A stretch of DNA of 11,099 nt from Fimenecus sp964457415 (GTDB lineage: Bacteria > Bacillota > Clostridia > Oscillospirales > Acutalibacteraceae). The number at the start of each line of letters is the position of its first letter. Within the stretch, counting starts at the first letter, position 1. The notes under the pieces were generated by a model that made no database searches, was not told the DNA's origin, and saw nothing but the letters and a program-made list of their open reading frames with translations. A program made the position numbers and the translations under genes. Below, piece by piece: positions 1 through 5,988 of this stretch. The stretch spans positions 1 through 11,099 of the forward strand of contig CAYWFB010000058.1 in NCBI GenBank assembly GCA_964457415.1, read 5' to 3'.

Positions 1-106
1 GAATTTCAAGAATTCTGTTCACTGCCCAGATTTCGTCTTCTTTTTCGATTAAGTTCTCTCTTACGGCATAAGCCACAAGAGATTTGATTGCCTCATAAAT
101 ATTCAT
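1..106 (-). CDS. galT: UDP-glucose--hexose-1-phosphate uridylyltransferase (class II GalT), N-terminal 35 codons only
   Basis: Only the first 35 codons are present; the gene runs off the left edge. Reading begins at an ATG (106-104) preceded by a strong CGGAGG ribosome binding site about 7 bases upstream. The peptide starts MNIYEAIKSLVAYAV and continues with LIEKEDEIWAVNRILEI. The order of a short helix, then L-I-x-x-E-D-x-I, then N-R-I-L is how class II (Firmicutes-type) galactose-1-phosphate uridylyltransferases begin. These enzymes act in the Leloir pathway, swapping UMP between UDP-glucose and galactose-1-phosphate in the cytoplasm. No catalytic residues lie in the visible part, so the call rests on N-terminal resemblance alone. 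It has its own promoter and is separated from the hydrolase upstream by a terminator, so it is probably an independent transcription unit. Confidence 0.68.
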   Translation of the reverse strand, partial: MNIYEAIKSLVAYAVRENLIEKEDEIWAVNRILEI

Positions 107-135
107 AGAAAAACCTCCGAAATTAACCTATTATA

Positions 136-164
136 ATTATATTTATATTTGGGTTTTATTTCAA
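136..164 (-). promoter_or_regulatory. sigma-A-type promoter of galT
   Basis: On the minus strand there is TTGAAA (164-159), a 17-base spacer and a perfect TATAAT (141-136). The predicted start of transcription near 129 gives a leader of roughly 23 bases before the galT ATG, which includes the CGGAGG site at 114-119. Spacing and sequence match the housekeeping consensus well. No operator-like inverted repeat is obvious. Confidence 0.7.
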
Positions 165-183
165 GACATTTTAAGAAATTTGT

Positions 184-212
184 TAAAAAATAGGCGGGGT
201 CAAGACCCCGCC
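184..212 (-). terminator. rho-independent terminator of the surface hydrolase gene (built from a palindromic repeat)
   Basis: Nine-base arms GGCGGGGTC (193-201) and GACCCCGCC (204-212) are perfectly complementary around two central bases, which folds in practice as 8 bp with a 4-base loop. On the minus strand the hairpin is followed by A and then six T residues (190-185), the classic intrinsic terminator layout. It lies 21 bases past the hydrolase stop codon, between that gene and the galT promoter. The arms are much more GC-rich than the surroundings and belong to the GTAGGG-tagged repeat family also seen at 7438-7465. Confidence 0.78.
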
Positions 213-216
213 CTAC
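191..216. repeat. GTAGGG-tagged short palindromic repeat, copy 1
   Basis: A GC-rich palindrome in AT-rich DNA ends, on the plus strand, in CCCTAC (GTAGGG when read on the minus strand). A second element with different arm sequence but the same CCCTAC edge and similar size occurs at 7438-7465. This suggests a dispersed, REP-like family whose arms vary in a compensated way. This copy also serves as the terminator described at 184-212. Confidence 0.55.
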
Positions 217-233
217 CGTAATATTATTTAATT

Positions 234-1973
234 TTATTCTTCAATTCTTTTTCTTTTGAAAAATATGAGCATTGACACACTCAAAGCGATTACTGCCATA
301 AATACCACGGGGATTATAAATACTGCAGAGTTTGTGTTTGGAATTTCTTCATTCTCTACATTCTGTGAGCCGTTGTTTTCTTCGTTATCATTCTCGCCGT
401 TTGCGTTGTTATCTTCATTGTTTTCGGTGTCGGGATTTGTATTTGCGTCACCCTCACCATCGTTTTCTGTATCGTCAGGATTGGGAGTTACTGTACCCTC
501 ACCGTCATCGGTGCCGTTGTCCTCATACTCATAAGGCATAAGCATAGGAATTTCAGTATCGTAATACATAAACTGCGGATATTCGGGATTACTCTCAACT
601 GTGTACTGCTCGTCAGCAGTTAAAAGCCATACATAGAAATCGCCCGTGCCGTCATCGGTGCCGTATGCAATATGACCTAAATTCTTGATAAACCAAGTCT
701 GCATTGGTGCCTGACAGGTTGATGCGTCAATCACATTATCGGGTGAAATCATATTCTTGTCAGTATAATCTGCCTGAACATAATCGTCGCCGAGGGTTTC
801 GCCCATATCGGCACAGGTAGCAAAACCACTTGTGTTATAGGTTTCAATTACGCCGTCACTATTCCACTTTGCAGATGGAGTTACGGGAGCAATATATCTG
901 TTATAGTTTGAAACGTTGAAGTAATTCACCTCGTCGTTCTCAACCATTTCAGTAACTCTTGCATCTGTTACGCTCACTACTGTTGTGTAATAGTCATCAA
1001 CAAAAGCCTTTAAATTGTCGCCTGCGTTACCGAGCATATAGTCCATTGCTTCAATGTAGCTATATTCGGGAATTAAACACCAGAATGCGGGAATATAACC
1101 AAATACGGGGATAAGAACCTCTTCGTAAATCTGGTCACCTGCCTCCGCAAAAATATCGTTAGCCATAAGAGCCAACTGCTCAAAAATCGGGATATATGCA
1201 AGATGTGAGCCGTATTCTGCATTACCACGGATGCTCTGTGAAATAAGACGAGCAAGTGCATCACCGTCGATTTCGGGATTACCGGTAAACAACTGACCAA
1301 GCATCTCAAGTCCGTTGAAAGCAGAGTTTGACATTACTACTGTTTCAACATCACCATAACCGTAAACCGCAAGATATGTGTTGGTAATTGAACCGCCCAT
1401 ACTCTCGGCACAGATTGATACCTTATCGTGACCTGATTTTTCTTTTACTACCTGAATAAAATCGTTAAGGTCAGCAGCAATGTCAAAGGGATTTCCCGTC
1501 CAGTCATAGGTGAAATAATAAGAATGATTGTCGCCCAATTCTTCGTAGAGCATATATGCAAGAGTATGCTCGCTGCCCTCTATGTTTTCGAAATCCAGAT
1601 AGTCTTCAACGGGGTCGCTTGAGCATTCAACTGTAACGATACTATCACGGTTTAAATCATTATCATACATAGCGGGGCCGAAAATTGAACCAACCGCAGT
1701 TGACACCGCACTAACCAAAGCGTCCGTATTTTGTGTCAGCAAAAAGTCTGCCAATTGGGGAATTACAGGTAAAATACCGTTAATGATATTCTCGGTTGAG
1801 AATATCTCATTTCCGTTTTCGTCATAAAGAGTTTCACCAATTCCGCGCACCTGAACTACGGGTGCATTGCCACAATCACAGCCGTCAGTAGCCAATGTGG
1901 GAACAAGTGTTACGAAAATCAAAGAAAGAGAAAGAATTACGCTTAATAATGTTTTGAAAATTCCCTTTTTCAT
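234..1973 (-). CDS. Secreted, C-terminally anchored alpha/beta-hydrolase (lipase/LCAT-like serine hydrolase)
   Basis: A 579-residue exported protein. Residues 1-28 form a signal peptide (MKKG start, hydrophobic core, likely cleavage after A28). The mature protein opens with a CDC pair (C32, C34). PVVQVRGIG (38-46) looks like the strand and oxyanion-hole region of an alpha/beta-hydrolase, with R in place of the common H of HGxG. A YDW motif (156-158) recalls lecithin-cholesterol acyltransferase-like hydrolases. AESMG (189-193) is an AxSxG nucleophile elbow with S191 as likely nucleophile; G433-H434 is the likely catalytic histidine, and D412 or D416 the likely acid. Residues about 484-543 are an acidic, Asn/Gly/Thr-rich linker. 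IPNTN (544-548), a hydrophobic stretch (551-572) and KRKR (573-576) end the protein like a sortase-type or plain membrane anchor. The ATG has a GGAGG site 7 bases upstream. The substrate is unknown: lipid, ester or acyl glycan are all possible. Confidence 0.8.
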   Translation of the reverse strand: MKKGIFKTLLSVILSLSLIFVTLVPTLATDGCDCGNAPVVQVRGIGETLYDENGNEIFSTENIINGILPVIPQLADFLLTQNTDALVSAVSTAVGSIFGPAMYDNDLNRDSIVTVECSSDPVEDYLDFENIEGSEHTLAYMLYEELGDNHSYYFTYDWTGNPFDIAADLNDFIQVVKEKSGHDKVSICAESMGGSITNTYLAVYGYGDVETVVMSNSAFNGLEMLGQLFTGNPEIDGDALARLISQSIRGNAEYGSHLAYIPIFEQLALMANDIFAEAGDQIYEEVLIPVFGYIPAFWCLIPEYSYIEAMDYMLGNAGDNLKAFVDDYYTTVVSVTDARVTEMVENDEVNYFNVSNYNRYIAPVTPSAKWNSDGVIETYNTSGFATCADMGETLGDDYVQADYTDKNMISPDNVIDASTCQAPMQTWFIKNLGHIAYGTDDGTGDFYVWLLTADEQYTVESNPEYPQFMYYDTEIPMLMPYEYEDNGTDDGEGTVTPNPDDTENDGEGDANTNPDTENNEDNNANGENDNEENNGSQNVENEEIPNTNSAVFIIPVVFMAVIALSVSMLIFFKRKRIEE

Positions 1974-2006
1974 AAAACATCCTCCAAACTGAATATTTAT
2001 AAACTT

Positions 2007-2035
2007 ATTTTATCACAAGGGAATTCACTTTACAA
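2007..2035 (-). promoter_or_regulatory. sigma-A-type promoter of the surface hydrolase gene
   Basis: On the minus strand there is TTGTAA (2035-2030), a 17-base spacer, then TAAAAT (2012-2007), followed by the GGAGG site at 1985-1981 and the ATG at 1973. Matches to consensus are 4/6 and 5/6 with ideal spacing. It lies just beyond the stop codon of the upstream S1-domain gene. No terminator hairpin separates the two, so some readthrough from that gene is also possible. Confidence 0.55.
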
Positions 2036-2042
2036 CAACTTA

Positions 2043-2963
2043 TTAAAATACAGTTTCAATAAGCTTTTCGGAGCAATCGGGTGAATACTGCCAACGGTCA
2101 ATATGCTCATCGGTGCAGTAATATTTAATATCCTGACGGGGATACTCTGCGGGAAAGCTATCAACAATCGCAAGCTTGATTTTCATTTTTTCGGGATTTA
2201 TGCTCTTTATATAAACACTTGCCATATCCCCCTCATGCACATCGGGAGTAAACTCTGCCAAGCCCGCAAGGTTGGGAGCAAGCTCAATAAAAACTCCGTA
2301 TTTTTCGATTGAACGGACAATTCCGCCCACGGTCTGACCCGCTTTAAAATTCTGCGCATTTTCTTCCCATGTGCCCAGTAATTCTTTATGTGAAAGAGTA
2401 ACACGACCCAATTCATCAACACTTTTCACAACGGCTTTAATCATTGTATTCACCGCAAAGCGCACATCGGGGTGCGGTATTCGTGAAACGGAAATACTAT
2501 CGATGGGCAGAAGAGCAGATACACCGCAACCGATGTCACAAAACGAGCCAAAGCTTTCATTATGGGTCACTCGGGCGTCAATCACATCACCCGCTTTGAG
2601 ATTTTTTATGTAATCCGACATAAACTCCTCTTGCACAAGGCGACGGCTTAAAATTGCGGTGCGAAGTCCTGCGTCGTCCATAAAATCAATAATTTTAAAG
2701 GCTACGGGCTTATTGACCCTTGAAATTATGGCAATATCACGCACACTTCCGTCTGCAATGCCCACCGCACATTCCTCGCGGGGAATTACGCCGTGAATTT
2801 CGCCCAAATTCACATGAAGATTGTGCTCGTGGTCGCAAAGGGTTGCGCGAGCCTCTAAAATTTTTTGCTCAAAAAAGCATTCCCGTAGCATTGCCACGGA
2901 CTCAATACATTTTTTGTTCTGTTTTGTTTCAAATAAAACACCCTCGGGATAATATTTTTTCAT
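2043..2963 (-). CDS. S1 RNA-binding domain protein with three S1-type repeats
   Basis: 306 residues. The start is placed at the ATG 2963-2961, because AAAGGTGAG sits just upstream of it; an in-frame TTG at 2984 would put the ribosome site inside the coding region. Three S1 (OB-fold) segments are visible. A divergent one spans about 34-95. The central one (about 122-193) is the most typical, with KAGDVIDARV, FGSFCDIG and ending GRVTLSHKELLGT. The third (about 207-270) has KAGQTVGGIV, KYGVFIEL, NLAGLAEF and KIKLAI. A conserved-looking tail (about 278-306, with IDRWQYSP) follows. This is shorter than E. coli ribosomal protein S1 (six domains) and resembles the short S1-like proteins of Clostridia. 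An RNA-binding role in translation or RNA turnover is inferred from the fold only. It is divergent from the DUF951-prfA operon. I see no convincing promoter in 2964-3092 for it. Confidence 0.85.
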   Translation of the reverse strand: MKKYYPEGVLFETKQNKKCIESVAMLRECFFEQKILEARATLCDHEHNLHVNLGEIHGVIPREECAVGIADGSVRDIAIISRVNKPVAFKIIDFMDDAGLRTAILSRRLVQEEFMSDYIKNLKAGDVIDARVTHNESFGSFCDIGCGVSALLPIDSISVSRIPHPDVRFAVNTMIKAVVKSVDELGRVTLSHKELLGTWEENAQNFKAGQTVGGIVRSIEKYGVFIELAPNLAGLAEFTPDVHEGDMASVYIKSINPEKMKIKLAIVDSFPAEYPRQDIKYYCTDEHIDRWQYSPDCSEKLIETVF

Positions 2964-2967
2964 AAAT

Positions 2968-2976
2968 CTCACCTTT
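2968..2976 (-). promoter_or_regulatory. Ribosome binding site deciding the S1-protein start
   Basis: AAAGGTGAG on the minus strand lies 4 bases before ATG 2963-2961. Its position rules in that ATG and rules out the longer TTG start at 2984. Confidence 0.75.
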
Positions 2977-3039
2977 ATTTTCAAATTAGTACATTGATAT
3001 GTGTAAAAAAGCGAAATAAGAATTAATTAAGGTGTTTTA

Positions 3040-3068
3040 TTTTCATAATATTTATGGTATTATATAAT
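3040..3068 (+). promoter_or_regulatory. sigma-A-type promoter of the DUF951-prfA-tsaC-coaE-aminopeptidase operon
   Basis: TTTTCA (3040-3045), a 17-base spacer and a perfect TATAAT (3063-3068). The expected transcription start, near 3075, is followed by a GAGG ribosome binding site at 3081-3084 and the ATG at 3093. The leader of under 20 bases leaves no room for a riboswitch or attenuator. The -35 matches consensus at 4 of 6 positions. Confidence 0.62.
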
Positions 3069-3092
3069 GTAATATGTTTTGAGGTAATTTTT

Positions 3093-3290
3093 ATGGATAT
3101 TAAAGTAAATGATATTCTTGAAATGAAAAAAGAGCACCCCTGCGGCGGCAAGCAATTTCTTGTACTTCGCGCGGGTATGGATTTTCGTGTGCGTTGTGTT
3201 AAATGCAACCGCGAGGTTATGGTGCCCCGTGTAAAAATCGAGAAAAACATCAAAAAAGTTATGAGAGATGGAGAACAGGTAAATGTTTGA
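3093..3290 (+). CDS. DUF951 family small protein (YyzM-like)
   Basis: A 65-residue protein beginning MDIKVNDILEMKKEHPCGG. The VxDxxxMKKxHPCG opening, a central RxGMDFRVRC, the CxxC pair (C35, C38) and the basic VPR...EKNIKKV end are the hallmarks of the DUF951 family, which is widespread in Firmicutes (YyzM in Bacillus). The ATG at 3093 is chosen because GAGG lies 8 bases upstream; earlier in-frame codons have no such site and fall in the promoter region. C17, C35 and C38, perhaps with H15, could form a small metal site, but that is inference. The function is unknown. The last 8 bases overlap prfA, suggesting translational coupling to release factor 1. Confidence 0.9.
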   Translation: MDIKVNDILEMKKEHPCGGKQFLVLRAGMDFRVRCVKCNREVMVPRVKIEKNIKKVMRDGEQVNV

Positions 3291-4353
3291 TAAATTATTA
3301 GGAATTGAACAGAGATTTGAAAATGTTAACGAACAGCTTTGCGACCCTGCAACTGTAAGCGACCAGCAGTTATACACAAAATTAATGAAAGAGTTAAAGC
3401 AATTAACTCCCGTGATTGAGAAATTCCGCGAATACAAGGGCTACAAGGACACCTTTGAAGAGTCAAAAATGTTACTTGACGAGGGCGGAATGGACAAAGA
3501 CTTCAAGGAAATGGTGCAGGAAGAATTTGAAACTGCAAAAGAACAGCTTGAAATCACTTGGGAAGAGCTTAAAATTCTTCTTCTCCCCCGCGACCCCAAT
3601 GACGACAAAAACGTTATTATTGAAATCCGTGGCGGTGCAGGTGGCGAAGAAGCGGCACTTTTTGCCAACTCACTTTTCAGAATGTACACAATGTATGCTG
3701 AGGCTCGCGGTTGGAAAATGGAAATTCTTTCTGAAAACCCCACAGAGCTTGGCGGATATAAAGAAGTTATTTTCTCGGTTGACGGTGACGGCGCATACTC
3801 ACGCTTCAAGTTTGAAAGCGGTGTTCACCGTGTTCAGCGTGTTCCCGAAACTGAAAGTCAGGGCAGAATTCAGACCTCAACCGTTACTGTTGCGGTTCTT
3901 CCCGAGGCAGAGGATGTTGACTTTGAATTGAACCCTGCAGAATTACAGATTGACGTTTTCCGTTCAAGCGGTGCGGGTGGTCAAAAGGTTAACAAGACCT
4001 CATCTGCTATCCGTGTTACTCACCTGCCCACAGGTATGGTTGTTGAGTGCCAGGACGAACGAAGCCAACATAAAAACAAGGATAAGGCTCTTAAAGTTCT
4101 TCGTTCACGACTTTTAGAAATTGAACAGGCAAAGCACGACGCAGAAATTGCAGGTCAGCGCAAAAGTCAGGTTGGTACAGGTGACAGAAGCGAGAGAATA
4201 AGAACATACAACTTCCCTCAGGGACGAGTAAGCGACCACAGAATTGGTCTTACGCTTTATAAAATTGAGCAGATTATGAATGGCGACATTGACGAGATTA
4301 TCGACGCACTTATCACCGCGGATACTGCAGAGAAATTAAAGGCAAACGAATAA
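3283..4353 (+). CDS. prfA: Peptide chain release factor 1 (RF1)
   Basis: 356 residues, normal length for RF1. It recognises UAA and UAG stop codons in the ribosomal A site and triggers release of the finished peptide. RF1 rather than RF2 is shown by the PxT codon-recognition tripeptide P188-E189-T190 in HRVQRVPETESQGRIQTS; RF2 carries SPF there. The catalytic GGQ is at 232-234 within SSGAGGQKVNKT. The RGGAGGEEA segment at about 116-124 and the C-terminal FPQGRVSDHRIGLTLY (311-326) are also typical. The ATG overlaps the end of the DUF951 gene by 8 bases and has GGAG 9 bases upstream. The methyltransferase gene prmC, which often follows prfA in Firmicutes, is not next to it here; tsaC follows directly. 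Confidence 0.98.
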   Translation: MFDKLLGIEQRFENVNEQLCDPATVSDQQLYTKLMKELKQLTPVIEKFREYKGYKDTFEESKMLLDEGGMDKDFKEMVQEEFETAKEQLEITWEELKILLLPRDPNDDKNVIIEIRGGAGGEEAALFANSLFRMYTMYAEARGWKMEILSENPTELGGYKEVIFSVDGDGAYSRFKFESGVHRVQRVPETESQGRIQTSTVTVAVLPEAEDVDFELNPAELQIDVFRSSGAGGQKVNKTSSAIRVTHLPTGMVVECQDERSQHKNKDKALKVLRSRLLEIEQAKHDAEIAGQRKSQVGTGDRSERIRTYNFPQGRVSDHRIGLTLYKIEQIMNGDIDEIIDALITADTAEKLKANE

Positions 4354-4357
4354 TATT

Positions 4358-5377
4358 ATGAAAACAGAAGTACTTAACATTACAACTGAATATGAAAAGG
4401 CACTCGCAAAATCTGCCGAGCTTTTAAAAAACGGTCAGGTTGTGGGAATTCCCACCGAAACTGTTTACGGTCTTGCGGCGAATGCATTTGACGAAAATGC
4501 AGTTAAAAAGATTTTTGAGGCAAAGGGTCGCCCCAGTGATAATCCATTGATTGTACACATAAGCAAATTTGAGGATTTGGCGCCATTGGTTAAGGAAATC
4601 CCCGAAAAAGTAAGGGTTTTGGCGGACAAATTCTGGCCCGGTCCTCTTACAATGATTATGAAAAAGAGTAAGAGAATTTCAAATACTGTTTCGGGTAGAC
4701 TTGATACTGTAGCAATCAGAATGCCGAAAAGCGAGAGCGCACGTGCAATCATTGAGAATTGCGGACTCCCCCTTGCGGCACCGTCGGCAAATCTTTCGGG
4801 TAGCCCAAGCCCCACAAACGCCAAATATGTTTTTGACGATATGAACGGCAGAATTCCGCTGATTATTGACGGTGGTAGCTGTGAAATCGGGGTTGAGTCA
4901 ACAGTTATTTCCTTTGCGGAAGAGCCCCCGAGGCTTCTTCGTCCCGGTGGAGTGACACTTGAAGAAATGACGGCGCTAATCGGTGAAATTGTGGTTGACG
5001 ATGCGGTGCTCAATAAATTGGAAGAAGGCAAAACCGCCGCCTCACCGGGTATGAAATATAAGCATTATGCACCACGCGCCGACATAACACTTATAAAAAG
5101 TAATTTTGAGAATTTCAAAACCCTTTGCGAAAGCGAAGAAAACATTACCGCATTGGTGTTTGACGGCGAAGATAAAATTTTATCCTGCCCCACCGTTACA
5201 TACGGCAAAGAGAATGACGGCTCCAGTCAAAGCGCAAGGCTTTTTGATGCTCTTCGTGAGCTTGACGAAATGGGAGCAGGCAAGGTTTATGCCCGTTGTC
5301 CCGACACAAAAGGTATGGGTCTTGCGGTGTATAACAGATTAATCAGAGCCTGCGGTTTCAAAATAAAGGTGATATAA
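4358..5377 (+). CDS. tsaC: L-threonylcarbamoyladenylate synthase (TsaC2/Sua5 type)
   Basis: 339 residues, the long Sua5-type form: a catalytic YrdC domain (about 12-205), a linker with SPGMKYKHYAPR (229-240), and a C-terminal Sua5 domain (about 242-339). It makes threonylcarbamoyl-AMP from threonine, bicarbonate and ATP, the first step of the t6A37 modification of ANN-decoding tRNAs. The family KxR...SxN substrate signature is present as K56-G-R58 and S143-A-N145, along with PTETVYGLA (32-40) and DGGxxxxGxESTV (171-183). The gene starts 4 bases after the prfA stop with no good Shine-Dalgarno sequence, so translation is probably coupled to prfA. Its stop overlaps the coaE start (TAATG). Confidence 0.96.
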   Translation: MKTEVLNITTEYEKALAKSAELLKNGQVVGIPTETVYGLAANAFDENAVKKIFEAKGRPSDNPLIVHISKFEDLAPLVKEIPEKVRVLADKFWPGPLTMIMKKSKRISNTVSGRLDTVAIRMPKSESARAIIENCGLPLAAPSANLSGSPSPTNAKYVFDDMNGRIPLIIDGGSCEIGVESTVISFAEEPPRLLRPGGVTLEEMTALIGEIVVDDAVLNKLEEGKTAASPGMKYKHYAPRADITLIKSNFENFKTLCESEENITALVFDGEDKILSCPTVTYGKENDGSSQSARLFDALRELDEMGAGKVYARCPDTKGMGLAVYNRLIRACGFKIKVI

Positions 5378-5964
5378 TGAAAATTATCGGTATTACAGGG
5401 CTTACGGGTGCAGGAAAGGGCACTGTGGCACAAAAGCTTATAGCTTATGGCTGTTACCATATTGACGCGGACCATGTTGCCCGTGATGTAATGAATAACG
5501 GTGAAAATGTTAAAAATCAATTAAAAAATCGGTTTGGTGACGATATAATAGACGAGAACGGCGAAATTCTTCGTCCTGTTCTTGCACAAAGAGCCTTTGC
5601 AGACAAAGATAGCACCGAGGCGCTGAATGCAATTACTCACCCTGCAGTGACAGAAAAAATTAAAGAAATCATTGCCGAAAAAGAAAAAGAAGATTACAAA
5701 GCGATAATTATTGACGCAATCGCACTTTTTGAAAGTGGTGAAGACAAGCTTTGTGATTTTACCGTTGCAGTGTGTGCTCCCCTTGATATTCGCCTTGAGC
5801 GAATTATGAAAAGGGATAACATCACCGAAGAAAAGGCAATGGAAAGAATAAACGCGCAAAAGGATGAAAGCTTTTTCACCCGTCAGGCAGATTTTATTCT
5901 CTGGAATTATCCGCCCTATGACCTTAATAAAGAAATTTTGCCCATTGTGGCACAAATAAAGTAA
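5377..5964 (+). CDS. coaE: Dephospho-CoA kinase
   Basis: 195 residues, normal length. It phosphorylates the 3'-hydroxyl of dephospho-CoA with ATP, the last step of CoA synthesis in the cytoplasm. A P-loop lies at the very start (GLTGAGKGT, residues 8-16, with K14). It is followed by HIDADHVARDV (28-38) and THPAV (87-91), both CoaE signatures. The IIDAIALFESG segment (111-121) stands where PLLFE(A/S)G is usual, a mild variation. The lid region includes R139 and R142-R146. The ATG shares one base with the tsaC stop (TAATG) and has AAGGTGA upstream inside tsaC, so the two genes are translationally coupled. Confidence 0.96.
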   Translation: MKIIGITGLTGAGKGTVAQKLIAYGCYHIDADHVARDVMNNGENVKNQLKNRFGDDIIDENGEILRPVLAQRAFADKDSTEALNAITHPAVTEKIKEIIAEKEKEDYKAIIIDAIALFESGEDKLCDFTVAVCAPLDIRLERIMKRDNITEEKAMERINAQKDESFFTRQADFILWNYPPYDLNKEILPIVAQIK

Positions 5965-5988
5965 GAAATCCCGAAAGGAGTTATATAT

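Noticed and set aside
1860..1890. Lipoprotein signal (Cys32/Cys34 after the hydrolase signal peptide)
   Set aside because: The residues before Cys32 do not fit the lipobox (no Leu/Val at -3), and an ordinary cleavage site after A28 is better.
2964..2984. Longer TTG start for the S1-domain protein
   Set aside because: The ribosome binding site would be inside the reading frame; ATG at 2963 fits the AAAGGTGAG site.
3054..3092. Upstream start for the DUF951 protein
   Set aside because: This stretch overlaps the -10 region of the operon promoter and lacks a ribosome site; the family N-terminus begins at ATG 3093.
3060..3437. 125-codon open frame on the minus strand over DUF951 and the start of prfA
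   Set aside because: Covers two confident genes on the other strand and has low-complexity composition; treated as a shadow.
4465..5031. 188-codon open frame on the minus strand within tsaC
   Set aside because: It lies wholly opposite a well-supported gene, has no ribosome site, and its translation is Ser/Pro/Leu-rich without a recognisable motif, as expected of an antisense shadow.
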